Positions 43,684 through 52,765 of a stretch of DNA of 64,000 nt are shown piece after piece. Position 1 is the first letter of the stretch. Each line of letters starts with the position of its first letter. The stretch is from Acidovorax delafieldii (GTDB lineage Bacteria > Pseudomonadota > Gammaproteobacteria > Burkholderiales > Burkholderiaceae_C). Location of the stretch: assembly GCA_002377855.1 (NCBI GenBank), contig DFQQ01000018.1, forward strand, positions 153,152 to 217,151, given 5' to 3'. Below the pieces are notes generated by a model that was not told where the DNA came from, searched no databases, and saw nothing but the letters and a program-made list of their open reading frames with translations. The position numbers and the translations under genes are program-made.

Positions 43684-44652
43684 ATGCTGCTTCGTAAATC
43701 CACCATCGGCGCTTTGCTGTATGGCATTGCCACGCTGGCCATGGCGCAAAACCCAAGCGCCCCGCTGACCATTGTGGTGCCCTACCCTGCTGGCGGGCCG
43801 CTGGACACATCGGCCCGCTTGCTGGCCGATGGGGCCAAAGCCCAGCTCGGCCCCATTGCGGTGGAAAACAAGCCTGGCGCAGGCGGGAACACGGGGGCCG
43901 AACTGGTCGCCAAATCCCCCAAGACCAGCAACCAGCTGCTGATGGGAGCTGTGGCCACGCATGCCGTCAACCCTTGGCTCTACAAGAACTTTCCGTACAA
44001 CCCCATCAAGGACTTCAAGCCGCTGGTGCTCGTGGCCCGCACGCCGAACGTGCTGGTCATGAACGCAGAGCAAGCCAAAAAACTCAACATCGACACAACG
44101 GCAGACCTGGTCCAGCACCTCAAGAAAAACCCGGACCAGCTCAAGTATGGGTCTGGAGGTAACGGCAGCATTGGTCACATCTCGGCCGAGATGTTCAAGT
44201 CGCTGACCAATACCAAGATGGCCCACGCCCCTTTCCAAGGGTCTGCGCCTGCCCTGGCGGCGTTGACCTCGGGAGAGGTGGGCCTGGTGTTCGACAACCT
44301 GGCCTCGGCACTTCCGCACATCAAGTCTGGAAAGTTCAAGGCCCTCGGGGTGACCACCTTGAGCCGCAACGATGCCCTGCCCCAGGTTCCCAGCATCAAC
44401 GACTCGGTGCAGGGGTTCAACGTATCCACGTGGTTTGGGCTGTTCGCACCCGCCAGCCTGCCTGACGCTGACGCCCGCCGCTATGCCAATGCATTCGCCA
44501 CGGTGATGCAGTCGCCCGCTGGCAAGGCGGGTCTGCAGAAGATGGGCATTGCACCCGAGGAGCTGAACCTGGATGGGTTTGCCCAGTTTGTGCGCTCTGA
44601 GTACAACAAGTACGAGTTCTTGATCAAGGCCGCAAAAATCAAAATCAACTAG
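43684..44652 (+). CDS. Bug/TctC-family periplasmic solute-binding protein
   Basis: 322 residues. A signal peptide (LRKSTIGALLYGIATLAMAQ, cleavage near residue 22) precedes the Bug fold. Family signatures are LTIVVPYPAGGPLDTSARL and ENKPGAGGNTGAELVA, then KYGSGGNGSIGHISAEMFKS and PFQGSAPALAALTSGEVGLV. GGAGGAAAACTG-type ribosome binding precedes the ATG. Such proteins capture carboxylates or other small ligands, often without a linked transporter. Here it is flanked by hppD and phhA, so an aromatic acid or amino acid is a possible ligand. No TctA/TctB genes are in the window. Confidence 0.92.
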   Translation: MLLRKSTIGALLYGIATLAMAQNPSAPLTIVVPYPAGGPLDTSARLLADGAKAQLGPIAVENKPGAGGNTGAELVAKSPKTSNQLLMGAVATHAVNPWLYKNFPYNPIKDFKPLVLVARTPNVLVMNAEQAKKLNIDTTADLVQHLKKNPDQLKYGSGGNGSIGHISAEMFKSLTNTKMAHAPFQGSAPALAALTSGEVGLVFDNLASALPHIKSGKFKALGVTTLSRNDALPQVPSINDSVQGFNVSTWFGLFAPASLPDADARRYANAFATVMQSPAGKAGLQKMGIAPEELNLDGFAQFVRSEYNKYEFLIKAAKIKIN

Positions 44653-44714
44653 CCGCCAGCCAACGGGCACAGGGTGCCCGCGTGCCGAGAGGCCTGGCGG
44701 CACAGGAGCAAAAA

Positions 44715-45557
44715 ATGGGACAACCCCCTGTCGTTTATGGTCAATCCACTCGCCCGCCCCGCGGCGACTATTCACGCGCTGATGAGGGCTATACCTGCTC
44801 TCAGAATTTCGAGGCCTACACCGATGCAGACCACGACACCTACCGCCGGCTGTACGAGCGGCAGTGCGCGCTGCTGCCCGGGCTGGCCAGCGACGCGTTC
44901 ATTGAGGCGCTTCCCTCTTTGGGGGTAAAAGACCGCATCCCGCGGTTCGAAGAGATCAACGAACGCCTGTACAAAGCCACGCGGTGGGAGATCGTTGCGG
45001 TACCCGGGCTGATCCCTGAAGTTCCGTTTTTCACCTTGCTGGCCAATCGCAAGTTTCCGGTCACGGACTGGATCCGGAAACCCGAAGAATTCGACTACAT
45101 CGTGGAACCCGACATTTTTCACGATCTCTTTGGCCACGTTCCGCTGCTCTTCAACCCGGTGTTTGCAGATTACGTACAACGCTACGGCCAGGGCGGGCTC
45201 AAAGCCGATGGGCTGGGGGCCTGCGAAATGCTCAGCCGCCTGTATTGGTACACGATCGAGTTCGGACTGATACGGCAATCCAACGGTTTGCGCGCCTATG
45301 GGGCGGGCATTCTGAGCTCGTCGGGCGAACTGCCGTATTCCGTGCAAAGCCCCGAGCCGCAGCGCTTGCCTCTGCAGCTGGAGCGCACCATGCGCACCCG
45401 CTACAAGATCGACACCTACCAGCAGACGTATTTTGTGATCGACAGTTTCGAGCAACTGTTCGACATGACGGCTGCTGACTTCACGCCTCTCTACGAAAAG
45501 CTCCAGGGCATGCCGGAATTCGCAGCGAACGAGCGCGAAGTACCGCTTACCGCGTGA
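44715..45557 (+). CDS. phhA: Phenylalanine 4-monooxygenase
   Basis: 280 residues from the ATG at 44715, preceded by AGGAGCAAAAA; an ATG at 44682 is in frame but lacks a good site. The iron site is complete: VEPDIFHDLFGHVPLL gives both His and WYTIEFGLI gives the Glu. The single-domain bacterial enzyme uses tetrahydropterin to hydroxylate phenylalanine to tyrosine, feeding hppD after transamination. The companion pterin dehydratase phhB is not nearby. The stop region overlaps the convergent lipase gene by 11 bases. Confidence 0.96.
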   Translation: MGQPPVVYGQSTRPPRGDYSRADEGYTCSQNFEAYTDADHDTYRRLYERQCALLPGLASDAFIEALPSLGVKDRIPRFEEINERLYKATRWEIVAVPGLIPEVPFFTLLANRKFPVTDWIRKPEEFDYIVEPDIFHDLFGHVPLLFNPVFADYVQRYGQGGLKADGLGACEMLSRLYWYTIEFGLIRQSNGLRAYGAGILSSSGELPYSVQSPEPQRLPLQLERTMRTRYKIDTYQQTYFVIDSFEQLFDMTAADFTPLYEKLQGMPEFAANEREVPLTA

Positions 45558-46476
45558 GGGCTGGCTGGGCCTGCACCGCAGCAGGGCCAGCCAGCTCATC
45601 CAGGCACGACTGCATTACCTGCTCGCTCAACGCCATGTGCAGATGGGCCACACCGCTCACGAAGCGGTGCTGCGCCCCAGGCAAGGCGGCCACCGAGGCA
45701 GGAAACACGATGTTGTCGCAGTTGGAGTACCAGCAGACAAACATTCGCGCCCTCGCCAACGGCTCCTGGGCCTGCAGCGATTGCAGCCACGGGCTGTGCA
45801 TGCGCATCTGCCGGCCGTTCTCCAGCTGGCTGAAACGGGCCAGCCAAGTCCCCGAATGGGGCGTTCCCAGCGTGAACACCCGGTGCACCCGCTCGTCTGC
45901 GCTGCGCGCGCGCAGCCATGCGCGGGCCGCCAGCCCGCCCATGCTGTGGCAGATCAGAACCGGCGGCAGCCCGGTGGCGGAAGTCACGCGCTGGACGGCG
46001 TCTTCGATGGCATCCACATAGGTATCGATGGAGGCGGCGACGGGCTCCAGGTTGACCGCGACATGCGCGTGGCCAGCCGCACGCAGACGCACAAGCCAGG
46101 GCAGCCACAGACCGCGGTTGCACATGAGGCCGTGCACCAGCACCACGCCCCTTCGTCCGTTTGGCTGCTCGGGCAGCCAGTCGGGCCGGCTGCTGGACCA
46201 CAACGGCTGACGCCAGCAAAACACCCGCAGCGCCGCGCCCACCTCATGCAACCAAGCCCGCAGCAACTGGCGCGCCGTGGCCAAGGACACCCTGTCGCTG
46301 CGATTGAGGCGCTGCATGGCGGCAAATTCGACCGCCAGCACAGCACAGAGCATCCACAGCGGCAGCAGCGCCCACCACAGTGCCAGCCACGGCCGCTGAG
46401 GGCCCCACCACGCCATGCACGCGGCGGCGTAAATCAGCACAGAGAGCAAGACAATTTTTTGGTAGCGCGCAATCAT
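45547..46476 (-). CDS. Alpha/beta-hydrolase, lipase-like
   Basis: 309 residues from the ATG at 46476. Two N-terminal membrane segments (about 7-45) precede the hydrolase domain. The nucleophile elbow is VLICHSMGGLAARAW, the oxyanion region is GVVLVHGLMCNRGLW, and an Asp (CDNIVFP) and a late His (GVAHLHMAL) complete the triad. It probably acts at the membrane on esters or lipids. It faces phhA tail to tail with an 11-base overlap and is divergent from fadD. Confidence 0.85.
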   Translation of the reverse strand: MIARYQKIVLLSVLIYAAACMAWWGPQRPWLALWWALLPLWMLCAVLAVEFAAMQRLNRSDRVSLATARQLLRAWLHEVGAALRVFCWRQPLWSSSRPDWLPEQPNGRRGVVLVHGLMCNRGLWLPWLVRLRAAGHAHVAVNLEPVAASIDTYVDAIEDAVQRVTSATGLPPVLICHSMGGLAARAWLRARSADERVHRVFTLGTPHSGTWLARFSQLENGRQMRMHSPWLQSLQAQEPLARARMFVCWYSNCDNIVFPASVAALPGAQHRFVSGVAHLHMALSEQVMQSCLDELAGPAAVQAQPALTR

Positions 46477-46768
46477 GGAAGGGGAATCAAAGACAGCCGG
46501 CAGACAGGCGCTGTACGTTGCGCCAACACCGCCGGAGTTTGCACCAATGCCTGCGCCTCGCTGGCGAGGGGCGCGCACGCGGGGCCCAACACCGATCGGG
46601 TGACGCATCGTGATTCCCGGTCTTTTCAGATCTTTTCTGTCGCCTTTGAGACGGAGAAAGGCCGCACCCTAGGACAAGCCCGGTAACCCACCGCGCCTGC
46701 CACCTTCCAGAATGGGAATGAAAGCTGTTTATTTGTCTATCCACCCCTGGCGAGCACAAGGAAAGCGC

Positions 46769-48457
46769 ATGGAAAAGATCTGGCTCAAGAGCTACCCCCC
46801 GGGCGTACCGCACGATGTACAACCCGAGCAATACCGCTCTGTGGCCCACCTGCTGGAAGAGTCGTTCCGCAAACACGCAAGCAGTCCCTTCTCGGTTTGC
46901 ATGGACCGCTGGATGAGCTACCGCGATCTGGAGCGGCTCTCGGGCGCGCTGGGTGCCTATCTGCAGGGCCTGGGCCTGGAACCCGGCTCGCGCGTGGCCA
47001 TCATGCTGCCCAACATTCCGCAGTTTGGCGTGACGATGGCGGCTGTACTGCGCGCGGGCTACACCTGCGTGAACGTCAACCCGCTGTACACCGCCCGCGA
47101 GCTGGAGCACCAGCTCAAGGACTCCGGGGCCACCACCATTGTCATTCTTGAAAACTTCGCCCATACCCTGACCGAGGTAGTGGATCGCACAGGCATCCAA
47201 CACGTGGTGATGGCATCCATGGGCGACCTGTTGGGCTTCTGGTTTGGCAAGTGGATTACCTTTGCCGTGCGCCACCTGGCCAAGATGGTGCCCGCCTATG
47301 ACCTGCCATTGACCAACGGGCGCAAGGTGGTCACCTTCAAGAAAGCGCTGGCGCTGGGCGAACACCGCACACTGAGCCCCAGCCCCGCCACGCTCGACTC
47401 GATTGCATTTTTGCAATACACGGGGGGCACCACGGGCCTGTCCAAGGGGGCCGTGCTCACCCACCGCAACATCGTGGCCGCCACCTTGCAGGCCGAGGCG
47501 TGGTTCACCCCCGCCCTGGCCAAGATTGGCGACGTGACCAAGGCCAACAGCATTGCCGCGCTGCCGCTGTACCACATCTTTGCGCTCACGCTGTGCCTGC
47601 TGGCCATCCGCCAGGGCTCCAGCCTCACGCTCATCCCCAACCCGCGTGACATCCCCAAGTTTGTGGCCGAGCTGAAAAAGCGCCCTTTCCACATGCTGCC
47701 CGCCGTCAACACCTTGTTCAACGCGCTGCTGCAAAACGCCCAGTTCCGCGCGCTGGACTTCTCGCACCTGTGCGTCTCGCAAGCCGGGGGCATGGCCGCG
47801 AGCGAAGGCACGGCCAAGCAGTGGCAGAAGGTGACGGGCAGCACCATGATCGAAGGCTGGGGCATGAGCGAGACCTGCGCCATTGGGACCAACAACCCGG
47901 TGACCAACAGCGAGTTCTCCGGCTCGATCGGGCTGCCGCTGCCCGGTATCGATATCGCGATCAAGGACGACGCCGGCAACAGCCTGCCCCAAGGCGCTTC
48001 GGGCGAAATCTGCATTCGCGGCCCCAACGTGATGACCGGCTACTACAACCAGCCCGAAGAAAACGCCAAGGCCTTCACCGCCGACGGTTTCATGCGCACG
48101 GGCGACATCGGGGTGATGGATGCACAGGGCTACACGCGCATCATTGACCGCAAGAAGGACATGATCCTGGTGAGCGGCTTCAACGTCTTCCCCAACGAAC
48201 TCGAGCAGGTCATCAGCCTGTGCCCCGGCGTGGTCGAGTGCGCGGCCATTGGCGTGCCCGACGAAAAGCAGGGCGAGGCCATCAAGGTGTTCATCATCAA
48301 GAACGACCCGGCCCTGACCGAGGACGACGTGGCTGCCTACTGCCACGAAAACCTCACGGGCTACAAGCGCCCCAAGTACATCGAATTCCGCGACGAGCTG
48401 CCCAAGAGCAATGTGGGCAAGATTCTGCGGCGCGAGTTGCGCAGCCCTACTGCGTGA
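46769..48457 (+). CDS. fadD: Long-chain fatty acid-CoA ligase
   Basis: 562 residues from the ATG at 46769 (MEKIWLKSYPPGVPHDV), preceded by AAGGAAAG. This is the family start rather than the ATG at 46712. The AMP-binding signature is LQYTGGTTGLSKGAVLTH, followed by IEGWGMSETCA, the FACS motif DGFMRTGDIGVMDAQGYTRI and the catalytic Lys near the end (SNVGKILRREL). It activates fatty acids for beta-oxidation. No FadR-type site was identified upstream. Confidence 0.95.
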   Translation: MEKIWLKSYPPGVPHDVQPEQYRSVAHLLEESFRKHASSPFSVCMDRWMSYRDLERLSGALGAYLQGLGLEPGSRVAIMLPNIPQFGVTMAAVLRAGYTCVNVNPLYTARELEHQLKDSGATTIVILENFAHTLTEVVDRTGIQHVVMASMGDLLGFWFGKWITFAVRHLAKMVPAYDLPLTNGRKVVTFKKALALGEHRTLSPSPATLDSIAFLQYTGGTTGLSKGAVLTHRNIVAATLQAEAWFTPALAKIGDVTKANSIAALPLYHIFALTLCLLAIRQGSSLTLIPNPRDIPKFVAELKKRPFHMLPAVNTLFNALLQNAQFRALDFSHLCVSQAGGMAASEGTAKQWQKVTGSTMIEGWGMSETCAIGTNNPVTNSEFSGSIGLPLPGIDIAIKDDAGNSLPQGASGEICIRGPNVMTGYYNQPEENAKAFTADGFMRTGDIGVMDAQGYTRIIDRKKDMILVSGFNVFPNELEQVISLCPGVVECAAIGVPDEKQGEAIKVFIIKNDPALTEDDVAAYCHENLTGYKRPKYIEFRDELPKSNVGKILRRELRSPTA

Positions 48458-48658
48458 TGCACTGATCTCACTGGCGCCCGATGCCCTCAAGGCACCGGGC
48501 CGTCGCCCAGCACGGACGGAAGCCGGCCTGTGAAGGCCCGCTGCCGCTTTGCTTTGTTTTCCAACCCATCCACCGCGCACCGCAGGTCACCTTCCGCGGG
48601 GGAGTGGAGCCACCCGGCCCGGTGCCAAATGCAGATGGCGTAGGGAAATTCCGCAAGC

Positions 48659-48694
48659 GCAAACGTTTGCGCAAACGTTTGCTTTCGTTATGAT
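48659..48694 (+). promoter_or_regulatory. Ribose operon promoter with two abutting LacI-type operators
   Basis: GCAAACGTTTGC occurs twice back to back (48659-48670 and 48671-48682); each is a perfect 12-base palindrome with the central CG typical of LacI-family sites. A TATGAT -10 box lies at 48689-48694 with TTTGCG 17 bases upstream as -35, inside the operators. Binding by RbsR would block RNA polymerase. Confidence 0.85.
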
Positions 48695-48793
48695 CTCGCC
48701 CGCGGCATCGCTTTGGCGGGTCGCCCGAAGCGTTTTTGTGGGCGCCTTTGCGCGCCTGAAGCCCCCTTTCTATCCAGGACCTCAGGAGACACC

Positions 48794-49747
48794 ATGCAGT
48801 TCACTCGCCGCTCCCTCCAGACCGCCGCCGCCATTGCCGTGCTGGGCGGCTTCCTGGCCAGCCCCGCGCTGGCGCAAGACAAGCCCAAGATCGCGCTGGT
48901 GATGAAGTCACTGGCCAATGAATTCTTTCGCACCATGGAAGACGGCGCCAAGGCCCACCAAAAGGCCCACGCCAGCGAATACACGCTGATCGCCAACGGC
49001 ATCAAAAACGAAACCGACACCGCCGCCCAGATCAAGATGATCGAGCAGGCCGTGGCCCAGAAGGTCAGCGCCATCGTGTTGGCCCCGGCTGACTCCAAGG
49101 CCCTGGTGCCCGTGGTGAAGAACGCCATCGACAAGGGCATCCTTGTGGTGAACATCGACAACCAGCTGGATGCCGACGCGCTGAAGGAAAAGAACATCAC
49201 CGTGCCGTTTGTGGGCCCTGACAACCGCCTGGGTGCCAAGCTGGTGGGCGACCACCTGGCCAAGACGCTGAAGGCGGGTGACAAGGTCGGCATCATCGAA
49301 GGCGTGTCCACCACCTTCAATGCGCAGCAGCGCACCCTGGGCTACCAGGACGCCATGAAGGCCGCCAACATCACCGTGGTGGGCGTGCAGTCGGGCAACT
49401 GGGAGATTGAAAAAGGCAACACCGTGGCCGCCGGCATGATGCGTGAGCACCCCGACCTGGTGGCCTTGCTGGCAGGCAACGACAGCATGGCGCTGGGCGC
49501 TGTGGCCGCCGTGAAGGCTGCTGGCAAGACCGGCAAGGTGCAGGTCGTGGGCTACGACAACATCGCCGCCATCAAGCCCATGCTGGCCGACGGCCGCGTG
49601 TTGGCCACTGCCGACCAGTTCGCCGCCAAGCAGGCCGTGTTCGGCATTGAGCTGGCCCAGAAGGCCTTGGCCGCCAAGACACCTCAGGCCCAGCTGCCGG
49701 CTGCTGTGAAGACCGACGTGGTGCTGGTGACCAAAGACAGCAAGTAA
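48794..49747 (+). CDS. rbsB: D-ribose ABC transporter substrate-binding protein
   Basis: 317 residues from the ATG at 48794, with CAGGAGA upstream. A signal peptide (RRSLQTAAAIAVLGGFLASP, cleavage after ALAQ) leads to the type I periplasmic-binding fold. Typical stretches are IALVMKSLANEFFRTMEDGA, IVLAPADSKALVPV and LLAGNDSMALGAVAAV. First gene of the rbsBACRKD operon. It delivers ribose to RbsAC. Confidence 0.95.
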   Translation: MQFTRRSLQTAAAIAVLGGFLASPALAQDKPKIALVMKSLANEFFRTMEDGAKAHQKAHASEYTLIANGIKNETDTAAQIKMIEQAVAQKVSAIVLAPADSKALVPVVKNAIDKGILVVNIDNQLDADALKEKNITVPFVGPDNRLGAKLVGDHLAKTLKAGDKVGIIEGVSTTFNAQQRTLGYQDAMKAANITVVGVQSGNWEIEKGNTVAAGMMREHPDLVALLAGNDSMALGAVAAVKAAGKTGKVQVVGYDNIAAIKPMLADGRVLATADQFAAKQAVFGIELAQKALAAKTPQAQLPAAVKTDVVLVTKDSK

Positions 49748-49979
49748 GCCGCGCAGCACCGGGAGCCTGCCGGCCTGGGGGCGTCGAAAGCGAAGACCGG
49801 CCCCAGCGAGGACGTTTTGCCGGGCTTGTAGCACCATGGCCGGGCCATGGGGCAAAACAGCGGTAAAAAAAGGACCGCTGGGGCCGTTGTGCAGCCGACG
49901 ATTTCCAGGCTCGACAGGGTCCCAGGCGCGTGGCTTGCTGGCTGCGCGCCTTTTGTTATTTGAAGGCACTGCATCTCCC

Positions 49980-51668
49980 ATGAAGCCCCAACCCTTTGCC
50001 ACACCTCCGTCGCCACTGCTGTCCATCGATGCGGTGGGCAAGGACTACACCGCCACGGTGCTCGACAACATCACGTTGGCCTTGAACGCAGGCGAGGTGC
50101 TGGCCTTGACCGGTGAAAACGGCGCAGGCAAGAGCACGCTGTCCAAGATCATCTGCGGACTGGAATCGGCCACCCGTGGCGGCATGCGCCTGGGCGGACA
50201 GACTTACGCGCCCAACTCGCGCCGCGATGCCGAGCAGCACGGCGTGCGCATGGTGATGCAGGAGCTGGGGTTGATCCCCACCCTGACCGTGGCCGAGAAC
50301 CTGCTGATGGGCCGCCTGCCCCACCGCGCGGGCTGGCTGCGCCGCGACGCACTGCACGCGGCGGCCAGCGCCCAACTGGCCAAGATCGGGCTCACCCACA
50401 TCGACCCGGCCACACCGGTTTCGGCCCTGGGCATTGGCCAGCAGCAGATGGTGGAGATTGCCCGCAACCTGCACGACGACACGCGCGTCCTGGTGCTGGA
50501 CGAGCCCACCGCCATGCTCACCCCGCGCGAAACCAACTACCTGTTCGACCAGATCGCTCACCTCACCGCACGCGGCGTGGCCATCATTTATGTGTCGCAC
50601 CGATTGGAAGAGCTGCGCCGCATTGCCGACCGCGCTGCCGTGCTGCGCGATGGCCGCCTGGTGGACGTATTGCCCATGGCGGGCCTGAGTGAAGACGCGC
50701 TGGTGCAGCGCATGGTGGGCCGCTCGGTCAACGACCTGGAGCACCGCCCCCGCCGCACTGCCGGACCGGTGGTGATGAGCGTGCAAGGCATCGGCCGCAG
50801 CACCGTGGTGCAGGACGTGAGCCTGGAACTGCGTGCGGGCGAAGTGTTCGGCATTGCCGGGCTGGTGGGCTCAGGCCGCACCGAGCTGCTGCGCCTGCTG
50901 TTTGGCGCCGACCGGGCAGACCGGGGCAGCATCACGCTGCATACAGATTCTGAGCAAAATATGCCTGCAGCGCCCGCAGAACAAGCGCAAGCAGCTACCA
51001 ATTCAATAGCAAACACTTCAACAACTCCGCCCCGCGCCAACACCCTGGTGCGCACGCTGGCGCGTGGCTTTGCGAATCCTCTGCAGGCCATAGCCGCAGG
51101 CATCGGCCTGGTGACGGAAGACCGCAAATCGCAAGGCCTGCTGCTGGCCCAGCCCATCCGCATCAACGCCACACTATCGGACCTGGGCGCCATCTCGCGC
51201 GGGGGTTGGCTGCAGCGCAGGCTGGAAAGCGAAAAGGTGCAGGGCTTTATCCAGACCCTGCGCATCCGCTGCCGTGGCGGCGAACAGCCCGTGGGCCAGC
51301 TCTCGGGCGGCAACCAGCAAAAAGTGGTGTTTGCCCGCTGGCTGCACCGCCCCTGCAAGGTGCTGCTGCTGGACGAACCCACGCGCGGCGTGGACGTGGG
51401 CGCACGCGCCGAAATCTATGGCGAACTGGACCGCATGGCCGAGCAGGGCCGCGCGCTGCTGATGGTGTCGTCCGATCTGCGCGAGCTGATGGCCATGGCC
51501 GACCGCATTGGCGTGATGAGCGGCGGGCGCATGGTGGCGGTGTTTGAACGCGGCGAGTGGACCGAGCAGTCACTGCTGGCAGCGGCCTTCTCCGAAGCCA
51601 GCGGCGCGGCCAGCCACGCATCCGCCACGCCGAACATGCCCGCGTCCACAGCTCAGGCCGGGGCCTGA
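49980..51668 (+). CDS. rbsA: Ribose ABC transporter ATP-binding protein
   Basis: 562 residues from the ATG at 49980, with two ABC domains. Domain 1 has Walker A GENGAGKST, signature ALGIGQQQMVEIAR and Walker B VLVLDEPTAML. Domain 2 has the degenerate GLVGSGRTE, signature QLSGGNQQKVVFAR and VLLLDEPTRGVD. Between GSITLHTDS and the EDRK motif is an insertion of about 45 residues rich in Ala, Gln, Asn and Thr. It is largely encoded by a dispersed repeat copy. That loop is much longer than in E. coli RbsA. Confidence 0.94.
   Translation: MKPQPFATPPSPLLSIDAVGKDYTATVLDNITLALNAGEVLALTGENGAGKSTLSKIICGLESATRGGMRLGGQTYAPNSRRDAEQHGVRMVMQELGLIPTLTVAENLLMGRLPHRAGWLRRDALHAAASAQLAKIGLTHIDPATPVSALGIGQQQMVEIARNLHDDTRVLVLDEPTAMLTPRETNYLFDQIAHLTARGVAIIYVSHRLEELRRIADRAAVLRDGRLVDVLPMAGLSEDALVQRMVGRSVNDLEHRPRRTAGPVVMSVQGIGRSTVVQDVSLELRAGEVFGIAGLVGSGRTELLRLLFGADRADRGSITLHTDSEQNMPAAPAEQAQAATNSIANTSTTPPRANTLVRTLARGFANPLQAIAAGIGLVTEDRKSQGLLLAQPIRINATLSDLGAISRGGWLQRRLESEKVQGFIQTLRIRCRGGEQPVGQLSGGNQQKVVFARWLHRPCKVLLLDEPTRGVDVGARAEIYGELDRMAEQGRALLMVSSDLRELMAMADRIGVMSGGRMVAVFERGEWTEQSLLAAAFSEASGAASHASATPNMPASTAQAGA
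50946..51015 (-). repeat. Dispersed palindromic repeat inside rbsA, copy 9
   Basis: Read on the minus strand: TTTGCTATTGAATTGGTAGC, TGCTTGCGCTTGTTCTGCGG, GCGCTGCAGGCATATTTTGC. It encodes an Ala/Gln/Asn-rich insertion in RbsA and keeps the frame. Confidence 0.78.
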
Positions 51669-51726
51669 CCTCCTGCTACGACGCTCATCTTTTTTAAAAA
51701 TCAGACATCGAAACCAAGAGCCTCCC

Positions 51727-52725
51727 ATGAACGCTCCTGCACAGCAAACATCCTCTGCCGCCCCTGTGGCTGGCTCTTCGTTCCACTGGCGCGGCCAGCT
51801 CGGCACCTACCTGGGCCTCATTGGCGTGCTGGTGGGCATGGTGGCGCTGTTTTCCTCGCTGTCCGACTACTTCTGGAGCAAGGAAACCTTCATCACCATT
51901 GCCAACGAGATACCGGCACTGGCCGTGATGGCGGTGGGCATGACCTTTGTGCTCATCATCGCGGGCATCGATTTGTCGGTGGGCTCGGTGATGGCGCTGG
52001 CCGCCGCCACCTCGGCCGCGGCCATCCTCCAGTGGGGCTGGACGGTGCCTGCCGCCGCTGCGCTGGCCCTGGCCACCGGCCTGGTGTGCGGCACCATCAC
52101 AGGTGCCATCTCGGTGGCGTGGCGGCTGCCTTCGTTCATCGTCTCGCTGGGCATGCTCGAAGCCGTGCGCGGCAGCGCGTATGTGGTGACCGATTCGCGC
52201 ACGCAGTATGTGGGCGACGCGATCTCGTGGTTGTCAGCGCCCTTCTTTGGTGGCATTTCGTTCGCCTTCCTGCTGGCGCTGCTGCTGGTGGTGCTGGCGC
52301 AGCTGGTGCTGTCACGCACCGTGTTTGGCCGTTGCGTGGTGGGCATTGGTACCAACGAAGAAGCCATGCGCCTGGCGGGCGTGGACCCCCGCCCCATCCG
52401 CGTCATCGTGTTCGCGGTCACCGGCCTGTTGGCGGGCCTGGCGGGGCTGATGCAGTCCGCACGGCTGGAAGCAGCCGACCCCAATGCCGGCACCGGCATG
52501 GAGCTGCAGGTGATTGCTGCCGTGGTAATTGGCGGCACCAGCCTGATGGGCGGGCGTGGCTCGGTGGTGAACACCGCGTTTGGCGTGCTCATCATCGCCG
52601 TGCTGGAAGCCGGCCTGGCCCAAGTGGGGGCCAGCGAGCCGAGCAAGCGCATCATCACCGGCTTCGTGATCGTGGCAGCGGTGGTCGTGGACACGCTGCG
52701 CCAGCGGCGCGCGGCCAAGGCCTGA
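51727..52725 (+). CDS. rbsC: Ribose ABC transporter permease
   Basis: 332 residues from the ATG at 51727; earlier in-frame ATGs overlap rbsA. About ten membrane segments. Family stretches are TFVLIIAGIDLSVGSVMAL, WRLPSFIVSLGMLEAVRG, GIGTNEEAMRLAGV and VVIGGTSLMGGRGSVVNTAF. It forms the membrane channel with RbsA. It follows rbsA by 58 bases in the operon. Confidence 0.95.
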   Translation: MNAPAQQTSSAAPVAGSSFHWRGQLGTYLGLIGVLVGMVALFSSLSDYFWSKETFITIANEIPALAVMAVGMTFVLIIAGIDLSVGSVMALAAATSAAAILQWGWTVPAAAALALATGLVCGTITGAISVAWRLPSFIVSLGMLEAVRGSAYVVTDSRTQYVGDAISWLSAPFFGGISFAFLLALLLVVLAQLVLSRTVFGRCVVGIGTNEEAMRLAGVDPRPIRVIVFAVTGLLAGLAGLMQSARLEAADPNAGTGMELQVIAAVVIGGTSLMGGRGSVVNTAFGVLIIAVLEAGLAQVGASEPSKRIITGFVIVAAVVVDTLRQRRAAKA

Positions 52726-52765
52726 GCCGGCCCGTTTTTAAGCCCCATTCAGCACAAGCCCCCAC

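Noticed and set aside
46487..48580. A 697-codon open frame antisense to fadD and its upstream region
   Set aside because: The plus strand encodes an unmistakable FadD; the antisense product has low-complexity His/Gly/Gln composition typical of GC-rich shadow frames.
51668..51726. A further repeat copy between rbsA and rbsC
   Set aside because: Only a short AT-rich stretch resembles the family; the GCGC arms are absent.
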